Source: Tenodera sinensis
Taxonomy: Eukaryota; Arthropoda; Insecta; Mantodea; Mantidae
Length of the DNA: 64,000 bases
Direction: 5' to 3'
Assembly: GCA_030765045.1 (NCBI GenBank)
Contig: CM060962.1
Span: forward strand, 263,971,647-264,035,646
Shown here one piece after another: positions 46,740-59,111 of the stretch (position 1 is its first letter; each line of letters starts with the position of its first letter). The translations under genes and the position numbers were made by a program. The notes under the pieces were generated by a model. That model was not told the origin of the DNA. It worked only from the letters and a program-made list of their open reading frames with translations, and searched no databases.

Positions 46740-47840
46740 GAAAGAACGACGACAAGAAGAAGAGAATCAGTTAAATTCAGTAGCACACCTTACAGATGAT
46801 ATCACACGTCACCTCTACAGTTTCAATGTAGCAAAGATTCCTTTTGGTCATTTTTTTCACCCCTCACCTCTATGAAATTAAACAAAGATTACAGTGCCTG
46901 TCCAACTCTGCATGTTTAATTTGGTTTACATTAATCTGAATGTTAAAATATATGTATAATTTTAAGTTTATGTTACAGGAGGGGAGTATCTAAATGTACT
47001 CCACTGTAACTTGTGTTCACAAAGACAGCACTCCACTGCGCGGTTAGGCAGATAGAAGTGAAATTAACATTTGGATGACGTCTTCGCATTAGATTGGCTT
47101 GAAGACGCTCCCAGTTGAAGCCGCAGATTATCGGCTAGCCTCAATGGGTCGCAGGCTCTTACTGGCTGGGGAGGCAGCTAGAGGGGAGGTCTAACCCGAT
47201 TAGTGATACGCTTCTACTCCCAGGAACCTCTTCAATTGCAGTTAATATCGTTAGAGCCGCCACTACTTGGGCTAGATAACAAGAACTGCATGAGGTCACG
47301 CATTCTCGGCCTAGGCTTATGATCATGTTGTACATGGGTATTATTAATTTGGGTTGGATGAGAGAGGCTATTTCTCTTATCATTGCAGATTCTAGTTCAT
47401 ACATCTGATTTCTGTGTATCTTACTTCCGAAACTTCTCTTACTCCACAAAAGCACCACACAAGTGCAAACAAAGTTTTCTTTCTTTGGATATAACTTCCT
47501 TTCACGTTTATACCCATTAATAGTTGTTTCATATTGGCCTTACGTACACTGAGATTCAAAAGTAGGATCAGGTTTGAGACTCCAATGCTAGATCTGTGAT
47601 CAAACAGTGAATCTCTATTTTATTAATGCCATTTGTTTATTACCTACTGTTATTACTTTTAGATTTTTCCACTACACACTTATATGACTTCTACGCGTCT
47701 CTGTGGCGGTCTAGCTGCGACCCTGTGTGGCAACTACGGTTCCCTCATTTTATTCCTGCCTTCTGCGAGGTGGTAGCCACAACAGACCTGTGTAGGTTGA
47801 AGTGAGCGAAGTGTCCCCTTTGTGTCTCAAACCTTTACCC
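46740..47840. other. Unassigned region
   Basis: A 99-codon minus-strand frame (47159-47458) has fairly even composition but no recognisable motif. Confidence 0.3.
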
Positions 47841-47844
47841 TTTT

Positions 47845-47963
47845 TACCCTTTATAGTAAGTGCAATAAGCATTGTACTCCAACCAAAAATTTAAGTCGAG
47901 GCTTCAAGATAAATACATGTTCTGAGGCAGAACACAAAAAACAGTTATTAAAAAGGTCCATGT

Positions 47964-48050
<87 letters not shown>

Positions 48051-48115
48051 TGTCAGTGAATAGCAGAACGAGAATATAATATAAATATAATTGTCAAACC
48101 GCAAGAGTTACTACA
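47845..48115 (+). repeat. Family A fragment A24, 5' part
   Basis: ATAAGCATTGTACTCCAACC, AAGTCGAGGCTTCAAGATAA, AAAAAGGTCCATGTGTGTG, the microsatellite, CTGTCAGTGAATAGCAGAAC. The following 48115-48165 is a reversed 3' end (AAATCTGAGATGTTACATTC). Confidence 0.65.
47961..48048 (+). repeat. (GT)n(GA)n microsatellite in A24
   Basis: GT 47961-47988, then GA 47988-48048, at the family A microsatellite site. Confidence 0.97.
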
Positions 48116-48164
48116 AAAAAAAATCTGAGATGTTACATTCATATGAACTTTTCTGCCTTCTACT

Positions 48165-49130
48165 GTTTATTAAGCGGTATACTTACCAAAGTATTGCATT
48201 CCACCCGAAATTTAGATATCGACATTCCAATGAATATACATTACATAAGGTGCATTAAAAACAACACTCGTGTGTGCATGTGTGTGTGTGTGAGGGGGGG
48301 GGGGGAGGGGGGGCACATACGAGTCTGTCTGTCCGTGAACATCACAAAAAAAAATCTGTTAAATACAAACCTTGCTATAAGTTTAGGTCTTCCAAGGTTG
48401 CGACATGAAGATTTTCAAGACAGTGCCTCACTCCGAGCTACCCATTAAATGGAATGTTTCCGGAAAATTTTGATTTTCTCAAAAAATGGCTCGAACGGTT
48501 TTGGTTTTTTGTTGTGCTTAACGCGCGTTTTTACTACATACGCCACCGCAGGCGGTGACACTGATGATCCATGGAATGAAGATGGAGTACTGGTGGAATG
48601 AGATGGCGGGGGAAACCGGAGAACCAGGAGGAAACCCGCCCCAGCGCCGCTTCGTCCATCACAAATCTCACATGCGGTTGCCTGGGATCGAACCCTTGCC
48701 ACTTTGGTGAGAAGCGAATGGTCTAACCACTCGGCTACGGCGTGGCCGTAAGGGTTTTGGTTAAAATATACGTTTAAAATATTTTCATGACAAATAAAAT
48801 GTATATGTTTCATTTTTTGGAAATAACTGTGGAGTCCTCTTCATTTTGAATGACCCTTGTATAACTGTTAAGCCACAAGAGATACACAAAGTTTTACTGC
48901 TCCAGAATGTAGATCTAGTTAAAGCACGCAATGAAAATTCTGGTATTAAGCATTTCTAGAATATTCTTTGATATTGTTTGAGTTTTCAAACACTTCTACT
49001 TCTTTTCACTGATATGTTCCTATTTTTTTCTCATGGTTATATAAAGAACATGGAATTTCAAGACCCTCATATAGCAATCCGGTTATAAAACATATGACTC
49101 GTTTTAGCCTGCTCTGGTCTTTTTATGCCT
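48165..49130 (+). repeat. Family A copy A25, interrupted by a SINE
   Basis: AGTATTGCATTCCACCCGAA, GTGTG tract plus G-rich run (48269-48313), GTCTGTCCGTGAACATCAC, CTACCCATTAAATGG, then SINE D3, then GTTTTGGTTAAAATATACG onward to TGGATGGAAGGAGAAAGC near 49220. It is diverged. Confidence 0.65.
48497..48762 (-). repeat. tRNA-derived SINE, family D, copy D3, with target-site duplication
   Basis: GGTTTTGGTT occurs at 48497-48506 and 48753-48762 on either side. The minus-strand head GGCCACGCCGTAGCCGAGTG, GTTAGACC, box B GGGTTCGATCCCAGG; body GGTTTTCCCCCGCCATC-like; tail AACGCGCGTTAAGCAC-like reversed. Inserted into family A copy A25, so it is younger than that copy. Confidence 0.85.
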
Positions 49131-49985
49131 ACATTGGGATGTGTGTATAATAAACGTTTATGTTGACTAATTATAATAATACAGCTTTTATAATAATAGC
49201 TTGTAAATGGATGGAAGGAGAAAGCAATGTGAGTGCCACTCTCCAAAATTTTTTAAACATGAATGCCACATCGAAGTCTGTAATTACAACGACAATTCCT
49301 CCGATATCAACCTTTACAAGGTCGCTGTTCAGTAGGTCTATACAAGCTCTAGAAGTCATTTAGTTGAATCTAAAAGGGAAATTAAAAAATTGAAATAAAA
49401 GCTACAAAACTTATTTTAATTAACTGCACAGATGACGTGGTTATATCACAGTTCGCCACTGCGTTCTTTACACATGTATTATTTTCCTCCAGATAGCATG
49501 CTGAAGTTTACATGTATACTGTGTGCATATTTGCTGGTTTTTTATAAATTTACTTCCTTTATACACAAAACATTCTGCTTCCTGTATTGATTTACAATAT
49601 CACGGTATCCAGACAAAGTGAATTTCATAGTATACTTAAATTACTACTCTAGGAGCAGAGTAATGCATCATCGCTTTTTCGTTCCTCATTAGAGAGAATA
49701 ATAAACCACTGATGTATTAATGCTTTTACGTTTATGGTTTACGAGGCAAGCAGAGCAGTATACTAGAGAATATTTAATGAGACGCTTAAAACTTCTGCAT
49801 TAAATATCCACGAAACTATTATGGTTCTTGAGAACTGCTACATTGTCCCTGGTGTGCACAACAGTCTCAGACAGCTTTAAATGTAGTAAAAATTCAAAAA
49901 ATTATTGTAATGTTGCAGTCAAAAGACGTGAGTGAACAAAATAACTCAATTTGGTCTACGTGTATGTGCTTGTGTCTGTCTGTGA
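49131..49985. other. Unassigned AT-rich region
   Basis: Frames of 62-67 codons on both strands at 49160-49363 are not recognised. Confidence 0.3.
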
Positions 49986-49999
49986 GCAGCACAACAAGA

Positions 50000-50169
50000 A
50001 ACAAAATTGCCTTACATTCACATGCCTATCTCTACTCATTGTTACTTTCTCTACTACGTATAGTATAGTAAAGTATTGTATTCCGCCCAAAAATTTGATG
50101 TCGAGATTTCACCGGAAATATATGTTTTGAAGCCCCCTGAATCCAAAAAAGAGCTATTTTAGAAAAAGG

Positions 50170-50237
<68 letters not shown>

Positions 50238-50940
50238 TGTGTCTGTCTGTAGACAGCATAACTCAAAAACAAAAAATCGGTTGAAAACCAAAGTTGGTAT
50301 CTAAGTTTAATGTCTTTTAAGGATGTGAAATGAAGATTTTGAAGAAAATTCCTCCAACCTAATCTACCCTTTACATGGGAAATTTTTCGAAAATTTTTAT
50401 TTTCTTGAAAATTGCTCTAAATATTTTAATTAAAATAACAAATGTTTGATATACATTTATGAAATTATGCAAATGAAATGGATATCTTGAACTTCTTGGC
50501 TATAGCTCATGAAGTTCTACATACTCTGGATGACTTTTGTATAACTGGTAAACCGTAAGAGATAGACCAAATCTTACTATACCAAAAATATAGATCTTGC
50601 TAAAATTCACAACTTATGTCCAAATATATATATTTTTTGTAGGATGAAACTTTTGTTATTTGTGTGAGTTTTGGAGATCTTATAATTCTGTCAAACATCG
50701 TTACTCAGTTTTTTTTAAATGTTATACAAAGAGAACGGAATCTCAAAGCATTAAAAGATTCGACTATCGCTCTAAGCCTACTGTATTGCCATATTCCCTT
50801 TGCACCTAAAAGGAAATAAGCAATAAAATAATTTCTACAAATATTTATCTCAACTAACACGAAGACGACATAGGAATAAGTTTGTAAGAATGGTTAGTAC
50901 GAGAGTAGAGAAAGTCAGGTGACTGGAACACATCATTTTT
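50000..50940 (+). repeat. Family A copy A27, full length, with a reversed 3' terminus just before it
   Basis: 50005-50035 is a reversed 3' end (TTCACATGCCTATCTCTACT). From 50040: GTTACTTTCTCTACTACG, AAGTATTGTATTCCGCCC, GATTTCACCGGAAATATATG, CCCCCTGAATCCAAAAAAG, (GT)n, GACAGCATAACTCAAAAAC, to AGAGTAGAGAAAGTCAGGTG. Confidence 0.8.
50172..50250 (+). repeat. (GT)n microsatellite in A27
   Basis: GT run with a GCGC interruption, then TCTGTCTG. Confidence 0.97.
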
Positions 50941-50944
50941 TTCA

Positions 50945-51526
50945 ACATAGTATTCATACAGAGGCTTATTCTTCTAATTAATGTTAATGTAGATAAATGT
51001 CTGTGGAAATTATTTTATTAATTTACTTGTAGGTACTATGGGAATAGGGTAACACAGCATAACCAGCAGGGAAACAAAAGAATAACGACTTCCAATTTGA
51101 GAAAAGTATCAAGTATTGGAGTAAAACAATACTAATAAGGAATATCTCGGAAAGTGCCCAAAATATATTTGTATACATTGAACGTTTTAACGAGATCAAA
51201 GCTTTTGTGTTAGAAAATCTGGTTATTTCTTAGGATTTATTAGCTAAGCAAACTCATCCGGCATGAAGAGGACTTCAGAGGTCATTCCCAGCAAATTAAA
51301 GATAGAGGTGTCATTTGTCATGAAAAGCTCTTAAAAATATGGTATTCCAGTCAAAAACGTTAACCAATTTTTCCTAAAATCAAAATGTTCAAACATTTTC
51401 TCTAAGTAAAGGGTGCTTTGGGTAGGGGAACCATTTTTTTAAAATCTTCGTATCGTATCCTTGGAATATGCTGCACCAAATTTGGTACTTAGCTAACTAT
51501 TCTTGTTAAAAGTTTTGCTGCACACG

Positions 51527-51624
<98 letters not shown>

Positions 51625-51740
51625 AACGGAGCTTTTTAAGTGTTTTTTAGTCATTGGGCCTTAAATCATATCGATGAAATTTCCACGTGTAATTATTATG
51701 TGAAATACAATATTTCCCCATAACTACTATACGTTGGAAA
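50945..51740 (-). repeat. Family A copy A28, minus strand, diverged
   Basis: AAGGAATATCTCGGAAAGTG, CATTCCCAGCAAATTAAAGA, CTAAGTAAAGGGTGCTTTGG, (CA)n, and ATGTGAAATACAATATTTCC at the 5' end. Confidence 0.65.
51521..51621 (+). repeat. (CA)n microsatellite in A28
   Basis: CACGCGCG start, then about 45 CA units, at the family A site in reverse orientation. Confidence 0.98.
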
Positions 51741-51744
51741 AAGA

Positions 51745-52440
51745 ACTCGTTAAACTATGCACAAATTATTGTTAACTTTCGGTTCTAGTCTCATCCATTT
51801 TAGATATAATTTCTGATGTTTGTTTGAATTTTCCAATGTTTTAAGCAACACACTTATGAAGTATATGGATATTTTTTCTCATGACGTCATCCAAAGACTA
51901 TATAATTATGTATCAAAATATTGCGTTGTGGAACATTTGACTGTCGCTCTAACACTCTTTGCGCTTCCGAATAGCCACAGTGTAATGTTTATTGGCACAA
52001 TTTAGGACAATATCTTATCCTGGAGGTAAAAAGGAAGTCAAACAGAGGTATAAATCCTTTATGAGTAACTTTCAACATGGCTATGGATATGTTAGTGTAG
52101 TGTACAGAAAAAGCCGAGTGATTTTAATAGATGCGTTACTATTTTTTATGCTCATGTTTAGTGAGGCACAATAGAAAAATAAAGCTTTGATTCCAACATA
52201 TTTAGCTCATTTAAGTTTCATTCTAAGCCTAAGTCAATAAATTCTTATATGTATTTTATTCTTGGGTTCTGCACGCGTTTATTGCGTATTGAGTGTAAGA
52301 ATATGACTCTTTATACTGGTGACCTAAATGCTTTCACTTTATAATCTGTAAACACAGTTCAACATAAAAGAAAGAGAAAGAGAGAGACAGAGACAAACAA
52401 AGAGACATCTCGTTGCTTAGATTTAATGTGAGCGAATACG
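51745..52440. other. Possible decayed family A 3' part, then unassigned
   Basis: GAACATTTGACTGTCGCTCT at about 51930 resembles the family A block TTTGACTATCGCTC. The rest, including a short (GA)n-like stretch at 52368-52392, is unassigned. Confidence 0.35.
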
Positions 52441-52450
52441 CAGCTTTTGG

Positions 52451-52689
<239 letters not shown>

Positions 52690-53855
52690 TAACAGAGGCA
52701 AGCATATGTCAATAGATACAGCTGCGACACTTGCAAATGCATTAGAAGTTCTTTGCGCACATCCACGTACATCTCATTGATGTAAGACTAATTTTCTTTT
52801 CTACAGTATTTACTTCACAAGTGATTCTCCTCAAACACGTAAAATTTGCAATACTTTTTTCAGAACTTGCTTACAGATTCGATTACAATTTCATATTTTA
52901 GCAGTGTTCAGTTACATAGAAGAAGTGCAACACTTTTAGTTAAGGCAGAAACAATACAACGTAATCATAGTAATTTTGTTGCTGCTGTCTTCTAAGAATG
53001 GATTTGTTACCATTTTCCAAACGGCTCCTTTGCAGCCATCTTTTTATTTTGTTTATTATCAGTAGCTCTGGTTTGTGATTTCCTTGTACCCTATATATGC
53101 TTAGAAATTCAAGTGTTGATTCCCAAAATGTTACTGCTCATGCTGCTTGTAGTGATTATTGTCCCCGTTCTTGCCCGGCAACTTCTCCGGCGGATTTGCT
53201 CCGCGTGAAGTCTATACAGAAATTCACAGGCGTAAGTGCGCTCGCCCACAAGAAGTGTCTACAGAATTGAACAACAGCGAACTGTAATAGTCCACTGGCG
53301 AACACAAGTTTAGCATGGTCAATTTAGAGTTCTATTTGATTCAATTATATTTGAAGCTTACTTTCATTATATACTCAGAAACAAGCGAAGTAACTGAGCT
53401 TGCTCATCCACAAAGCAAGAGTTCACATATACTGAGCACATAAACAACCAAATATATGTCATGCACTGCCCATTTTAAATAAATACATATAAAGATAGCA
53501 GGATCCAAAATAGATACTAACATGCAATTTGTATAGCGTATTATTTCAGCTATTTCTTGTGATGGCAGTAAAATATATTCATTCCAGCACATATTAAGTT
53601 TATCATGGTCTTTTGGATAAGTTCAAAGCCTGAAAACTAAACGTAATAAAAGCAGATACCTATAGAAGTTGTCTGAAAATTCGAAAGAATGTCTGAATGT
53701 CCAATGGATTTGTAATGCGATTATCGACCTACTTCCTAAAAAATAATTCACGTGATTTTGCACCAATGTTGCTTTTTCCTGCTTCCCAAAATAAAATCTA
53801 TTTTATAAAAGCTATGCCCTACATGAATATTTCCATAAAACAATTTGTTACTGGC
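52690..53855. other. Unassigned region
   Basis: A Leu-rich frame near 53125-53210 has no identifiable family. No repeat recognised. Confidence 0.3.
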
Positions 53856-53860
53856 CTACT

Positions 53861-53982
53861 ATCCTTCTTCTTTCTCTTCATCTTCTTGTTCTTGTTCTTC
53901 ATCATGTTCTGCTTCTTCTTCTTCTTCTTCTTCTTCTTCTTCTTCTTCTTCTTCTTCTTCTTCTTCTTCTTCTTCTTCTTCT
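53861..53982 (+). repeat. (TTC)n array
   Basis: Interrupted CTT/TTC units, then a pure run of about 70 bp. It is polypurine/polypyrimidine, so triplex (H-DNA) formation is possible. Confidence 0.97.
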
Positions 53983-54239
53983 AGCTATGGGCTACCAAAC
54001 CTTTTACGGCTCGTTTTAATTGTTGTATTCATATTTTTGCTGGTCGGCGGGAACTTCGTTTTCCAGTGAGTACTGTCTGTTCACCAGCTCATAGTCTCAG
54101 GGGAATCCCACGAAGTGTAATTCAAGTTTTGTAAACTTACGCGCAAAGGTTGTTCTGCTGGTTATTTTGCCAGCTTACTTCCAATGTTATTCGTGCTATT
54201 TCTCTTGATTTCAGTTCTAAAACCCTACGAGCTTTATGT

Positions 54240-54720
54240 TGGAAGTACTGAAAAAAGTAGTGTAGAAGCAGATAAAACCCCGCGTAGGAGTGCTGTGAAG
54301 TCTGCTATGATATTATTGTTCCAGAACCAAGGGATTCAGGGTGACAGTTCTATGCGTAAAGAAGAGCTTTATAGAGTGATTGAAACAAACAAAGAAACCT
54401 AAAGAGGGTGCTTTCTTTTTCGTCGGGTGGGGGGCACACTATCGCTTGCCAGCCCTCATACCTGTGTACTTTCACATGTGTACTTTCAATTCCATAGAAC
54501 TAGCTTGGGCCTAGGTAAAATTAATACTTCAAAAAATGTAACAAGTGATTTATTTTTGCAGTAATTTCACGATATAACACTCGAGGATATATCACTAGAG
54601 ACAGAAATAGACTGGCAGGGTTTTCTAAACATATAGAAAACGAAGAACTTGATCAGTGAGAGACAGACGGAGTAGTTGAAAACATTGTTTGCATTTTATA
54701 AGCTAAATATATGAATTGAA
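54240..54720 (+). pseudogene. DDE transposase remnant (Tc1/mariner-IS630 superfamily), C-terminal part
   Basis: Frame 1: SVEADKTPRRSAVKSAMI, KEELYRVIETNKE, stop at 54400. Then, shifted: GHTI (54432-54445) with a decayed RLPxY block, FNSIELAWA at 54489-54515 followed by a stop and VK, NVTSDLFLQ, EIDWQGF, SKHIENEELDQ, a stop, ETDGVVENIV (about 54665-54695). The order K-x-E-L-Y-x-L-I-x-x-N-K, GHxVxRLPPYH, LNPIEL-x-W-A-x-VK, then CxHxxxxExxYxxxDGxxE is typical of one large arthropod branch of DDE transposases; the E of NPIEL is the third catalytic residue. Stops and shifts make it inactive. The N-terminal half was not found. Confidence 0.65.
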
Positions 54721-55590
54721 AATGACATTTAAGTTCCACTATTTTGAGTGGCTTCTTTGCTTTAATCTAGCGTGAACACACATTCCAAGGTTGGCACTAA
54801 TGTCGCAAGCGAGACCAGAAGCAAGACTCCAGCTTCAGATGTCGCTATGTATGTTCCTGGAATTATTAACTGACGTACTGGTTCGCCGCATTCCTGCCAG
54901 GACCATGTGCTGCTGAACAAACTGTATATATTCAGCAGTCTATCTTGGCTGATGTGTTGTACGTGTTAGCATAATATTTTGTTTCACTCGCATATAAATC
55001 TGTTGGTATTGTCTTAACTTCCTTTAGTTTAATATATAAATCATTCCTTCACTTATTATGAAGTGTTCTTCTGATAGTCCCGCACATGTTATTAAGTTTA
55101 TCAATTGTATGTGTAGTAACTGTTTCATACCACATGGCAAAGCCATGAAGTGTATCGGAAAGAATGTGAAACTGCTCAGATGTTTACGTGAGCTTATTGC
55201 ACAAAAAGGCGATACACATTGTGTACACTCTATTCAGCTCAATCATATCTTCAGGACAGCAACGTCTCATATGTTGGTAGGCGCGAGAGATCATCTATTT
55301 GTGTTTTATATACGCCAAGTTTATTATTTCGCTGTTGTAATAAACAAGATATGAAGCGACCATATCGCTCGACAGCCAAGGACAGTACGCCTCAATGCTT
55401 TGCCCAGTAGTAAGTGTAAGATAAACAGTACCCAACATAATTAAAAGTATTAACTTGTTCTGTACCGTATTCTTCCACTACAATCTTAGATCTCAAACCC
55501 CTCTTCCCTATGAATAAACTTAATTTTAAAATGTTACGATCAATTATCATTTGTCGGGGGGAAAACACATTTATAATTGAACAATAAAGT
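54721..55590. other. Unassigned region
   Basis: A 98-codon plus-strand frame (55058-55354), Cys-rich at its start, is not recognised. Confidence 0.3.
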
Positions 55591-55592
55591 AT

Positions 55593-56041
55593 TGTGATAT
55601 AGCAGCTATGATGAATATTACGGGAGGTCAGCGCTAAGCCGTTGAAACTGTAAACCAGATAAGGCGCGCGCTCGCCCTGAATAAACCGTATTCCACAGAG
55701 CTAGAACCTCTGGATGTTTCGACATCTTGATCGTTCTGTAAAGTTCCAACGGCTGTATATGTGAGCGCTCTAGCAGGTCAGCAGTTTGGTTGAGTTAGCC
55801 CGAGAGTCTTGAGATGGTGCAGATTGAGTTAGTCTGGCAAGTGAGGTCTTATCTGGCGGAGTGAGCGAGTGAGTTCACGCGTGCGTTAGCACGCTGTTAT
55901 AACATTTTGGTGTTTCACCAGTAGCATCCACAGGGCGCGTTCAGTCGCAACTTACGTGCTACCTTTTCTTACAGCAACACCCAGGCAATCGGAGATAACT
56001 ATTAAAGTCAGAGCTCACGTATGCCCGAGAATTTTGTTACG
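55593..56041 (+). mobile_element. Family C LTR, copy C2
   Basis: TGTGATATAGCAGCTATG start, GGGAGGTCAGCGC, TTTCGACATCTTGATCG against TTTCGCCTTCTCGAACA of C1 (a decayed HSE array), TGTATATGTGAG in TATA position, GAGTGAGCGAGTGAG, and an end near GAATTTTGTTAC. It shows what the 3' part of C1 looked like before the SINE. Solo; no interior recognised. Confidence 0.5.
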
Positions 56042-56480
56042 TGAAAATAGAAATACCATAATCATTTACTTATTCATATTTTTATCTATTTGTGCCACAA
56101 CAGAACAATAACCCAATTACAGCAGCTGCATGCGACTACATTCAACATGTAAACTGAAATACAGCATAGCATCATAACTATCTGTCAGTAGAGCATATGC
56201 CTGCCACGAAATGGGTCACAAGATCTTTTCCAGGCAAGAGGTTCGCAACTGTTCCCGAATCAAAATTATTCCCTGTTTTCTCCAGAGTATGTAAATGTAA
56301 TGTGAATGCGTCTGTGTTTGTGCGTCCGTGTGTGTCAGTGTGCACGCTCACGTGAGAGAGAGAGAGAGCTCTAATGTACAAAGACCAAAGAAAAGCCACC
56401 GTAACAAATTAACGTCAATATGTCCCAAAGGTAAAATACCGCTGGTTTGGCCATTCAAGTTAAAGGTGAATGGGACACAA
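56042..56480. other. Unassigned region
   Basis: Short (GA)n at 56354-56369; nothing else recognised. Confidence 0.35.
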
Positions 56481-56485
56481 AACGG

Positions 56486-56516
<31 letters not shown>

Positions 56517-57045
56517 AACAATAATTTGACATAAACTGTGTATTTTAGAAAGTTCTGCATTTTTTGTGCAGCAAGATTTGGTCTATCTCTTACGGTTTAC
56601 CAGTGAAGCAAAAGTCATCCAGAGTAAACAGAGTTACCTACATAGCCTGTAGCCAGAAAATTCAAAATATACATTTCATTTGCCATAGAACTATCACAAA
56701 CATATAGCACCTTAATTAAAATCGTTAGAGACATTTTTGAGAAAATCAAAATGTTCGAAAAATTTTTCATGTAAAGGGTAGTTTAGGCCGGAGGAACTTT
56801 CTTGAAAAATCATCGTTCGCATCCCTAAAATATTTTAAATTATATCTAACTTTGGGCTTTAACCAAATTTTCGTTTTTGAGTTATGCTGTACACGGACTG
56901 ACACACACGCACGCACACGCGCGAATCTTTTTGCTTTTTGTGGATTTGGGGGGCCTCTGGGTATCTGGGTGAAATCTGGGTATCGAATGTTTGGGTGGAA
57001 TATGGTACTTCCTCTACTTACTATAGGTGTACAGAAAGTAAAAAC
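56486..57045 (-). repeat. Family A copy A30, 5' two-thirds, minus strand, with poly-A at its low end
   Basis: A28 run (56486-56513), ACATAAACTGTGTATTTTAG, CTTACGGTTTACCAGTGAAG, CATGTAAAGGGTAGTTTAGG, GTTTTTGAGTTATGCTGTAC, a short ACGCACGC tract, and GGGTGGAATATGGTACTTCC. Confidence 0.72.
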
Positions 57046-57059
57046 AATTACACAAAGAA

Positions 57060-57356
57060 ACTAAAACTAATTTTCACACAAGAGAAGACAGAATTATATA
57101 ATGTATTTGTATGTATTCTCAAAAATTATATACAGTTATAGTTCTTTGGTCATAAAAATTTCGTAAACGTATTGTATTTTAATCAAAGTCAATATCTGGA
57201 AATCTTTCTATGTAAAAGGTAGTTTATGTGTAGGGGTTCTATTTAAATATGCGCGTCACATATGAGGAAGATGGAGTACTTAGTTAATAATTTGGTATTC
57301 ATTCTACTTTCTGTTTTGAGTTACACTGTTCACACACACGCACGCACGCACGCACG

Positions 57357-57453
<97 letters not shown>

Positions 57454-57562
57454 TTTCTAAAAATGCTTGTTTTGGATTCCAGCGAGTTACAAAACCTGAA
57501 TTTCCGTGAACTGTCAGTATCCAATTTTTAGATGGAACACAATACTTCCTCTGCTTAGGCAA
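57060..57562 (-). repeat. Family A fragment A31, minus strand
   Basis: AAATCTTTCTATGTAAAAGG, TTTTGAGTTACACTGTTCAC, a long CA/GA microsatellite, TTTCTAAAAATGCTTGTTTT, GATGGAACACAATACTTCCT. The 3' half is missing. A further piece of a 5' end follows at 57575-57720. Confidence 0.68.
57331..57453 (+). repeat. (CACG)n(CA)n(GA)n microsatellite in A31
   Basis: ACGC units, CA run of about 37 units, then (GA)n, at the family A site. Confidence 0.97.
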
Positions 57563-57574
57563 GTATACTAAATA

Positions 57575-57720
57575 AAGTAAAAATGCTTTTATTTTAATTC
57601 AGGCTACATCAAAACTTGTATTTCTAGGAAAATCAGGGTATAGGATTTTTTGGGGTAATGCGATGTATTGCAGTATACGTGCTGTGTACATGGTAGATCA
57701 AATAAAAATTGACTCTTGCA
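57575..57720 (-). repeat. Family A 5' fragment A32
   Basis: TTTATTTTAATTCAGGCTAC, ATCAAAACTTGTATTTCTAG, GAAAATCAGGGTATAGG is a decayed reversed 5' end lying beside A31. Confidence 0.45.
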
Positions 57721-58935
57721 TATATCCTTAATTTGGAAAGGGAAAAAGTCCTGCGTAAACTCCTAGCTTCTTGAGAACAAAGAAGAAAGTGAAAGCTCAA
57801 TAGGATATTTTAAACGGCTGTAAAACGTTTTGTTCAGCGAAGAATTCTCTTGTGTTTAAGGCGAGAGAAATTGCTTCTGAAGTATTTTATGGTCGTGTGT
57901 TTAAAGGCAGTAGGTTATAGCTAGTTTAATTTAATGTGATACTGAACCTATTGTCTTTGTGAATTGCAACTTGATGTCTTCAGATATCGCTATTATTATT
58001 TTAGTGCAGGTGTGCGGGGATATACGATGCACAGTCCATCAACCAAATCCCTGGTCGAAAGTAAGGAACGCTATTGCCTCGTAATGCTGCCAAGAGTTTT
58101 ATAACTTTGTCTATATAAAAAAACTCAACATTTGAATTTCGGGTGGTGGCAGAGGGGCTTGGAACGCGAGCAGTATTATCCTCCACCCGTCGTTTAGCAC
58201 CCTCACCCTTTTTATCGACTCTTATTATGCTATAAAATCCTCACAACATCCACGAGGCGACACCAACACCTCGGAACCATTTTTCAACGCGACTCTTGTT
58301 TAGTGCATCCCCACCAGCAATGTATATATATGTAGGCTTCTTTTGTTGGGCCGTACTCAACTATCTTGTTATAAAGCGAACAGAGATGATGGCCGCTTCT
58401 GCTAAACCATACTTCACTTCCACACGGAGAACGAGTGTGACGTCACGCCTGTCAGTGACAATCCTTCCTATTGTTGAAAGGCAAAGGAGGTACCAAATTG
58501 ACTATCGGGGTGTAAGAAACCCAACCACGCCTTTAGGGAACGTCCGCAATTTGATATTTCTAGTCCCAAATGGATTTTTTGCCTTCGGTTAAAAAGCTTT
58601 ATAGATTTCACTCTCAGGTGCGGCTTTATTGTGTGAAAGATAAATGATCAAACGAGGAGAAAGAGGTGGGAAACCCACAAGTTTCTAATGTTTAGCGCTC
58701 AAGCGAGAGATTTAACGACTAAAATCTTCTTTTAGTCCAGCCAGCTCCCGAGGAAGAATTCCTCTTCCTTGGCCCGAAGAAACACAAGAGTATTTCGTAT
58801 GAACTTCAGAAATGGAATTGTTTCCTGTGTCATATTTTTCAGCGACATTACAAACATTAGGGCTTAGACCAGCAAGTCCTTTCGCCTTGACATAATCTTA
58901 AGAGTACACAGTACTGAAATTGATAACACTACTTT
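57721..58935. other. Unassigned region
   Basis: Somewhat GC-richer at 58000-58600; frames 58001-58186 (minus) and 58296-58592 (plus) are not recognised. Confidence 0.3.
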
Positions 58936-58939
58936 AGTA

Positions 58940-59073
58940 GTTTTTACTTTCTCTACTGGTAGGTAGAGGAAGTATTGTATTCCACCCAAAAATTCGATGT
59001 CGAGATTTCACCGGAAATACGTTTCGAGAAACCCCATAAAAAAAAAGCATTTTTAGAAAAAGGTCCGTGTGTG

Positions 59074-59111
<38 letters not shown>

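Noticed and set aside
47159..47458. 99-codon minus-strand frame
   Set aside because: No motif, no convincing start or splice context; left as unassigned.
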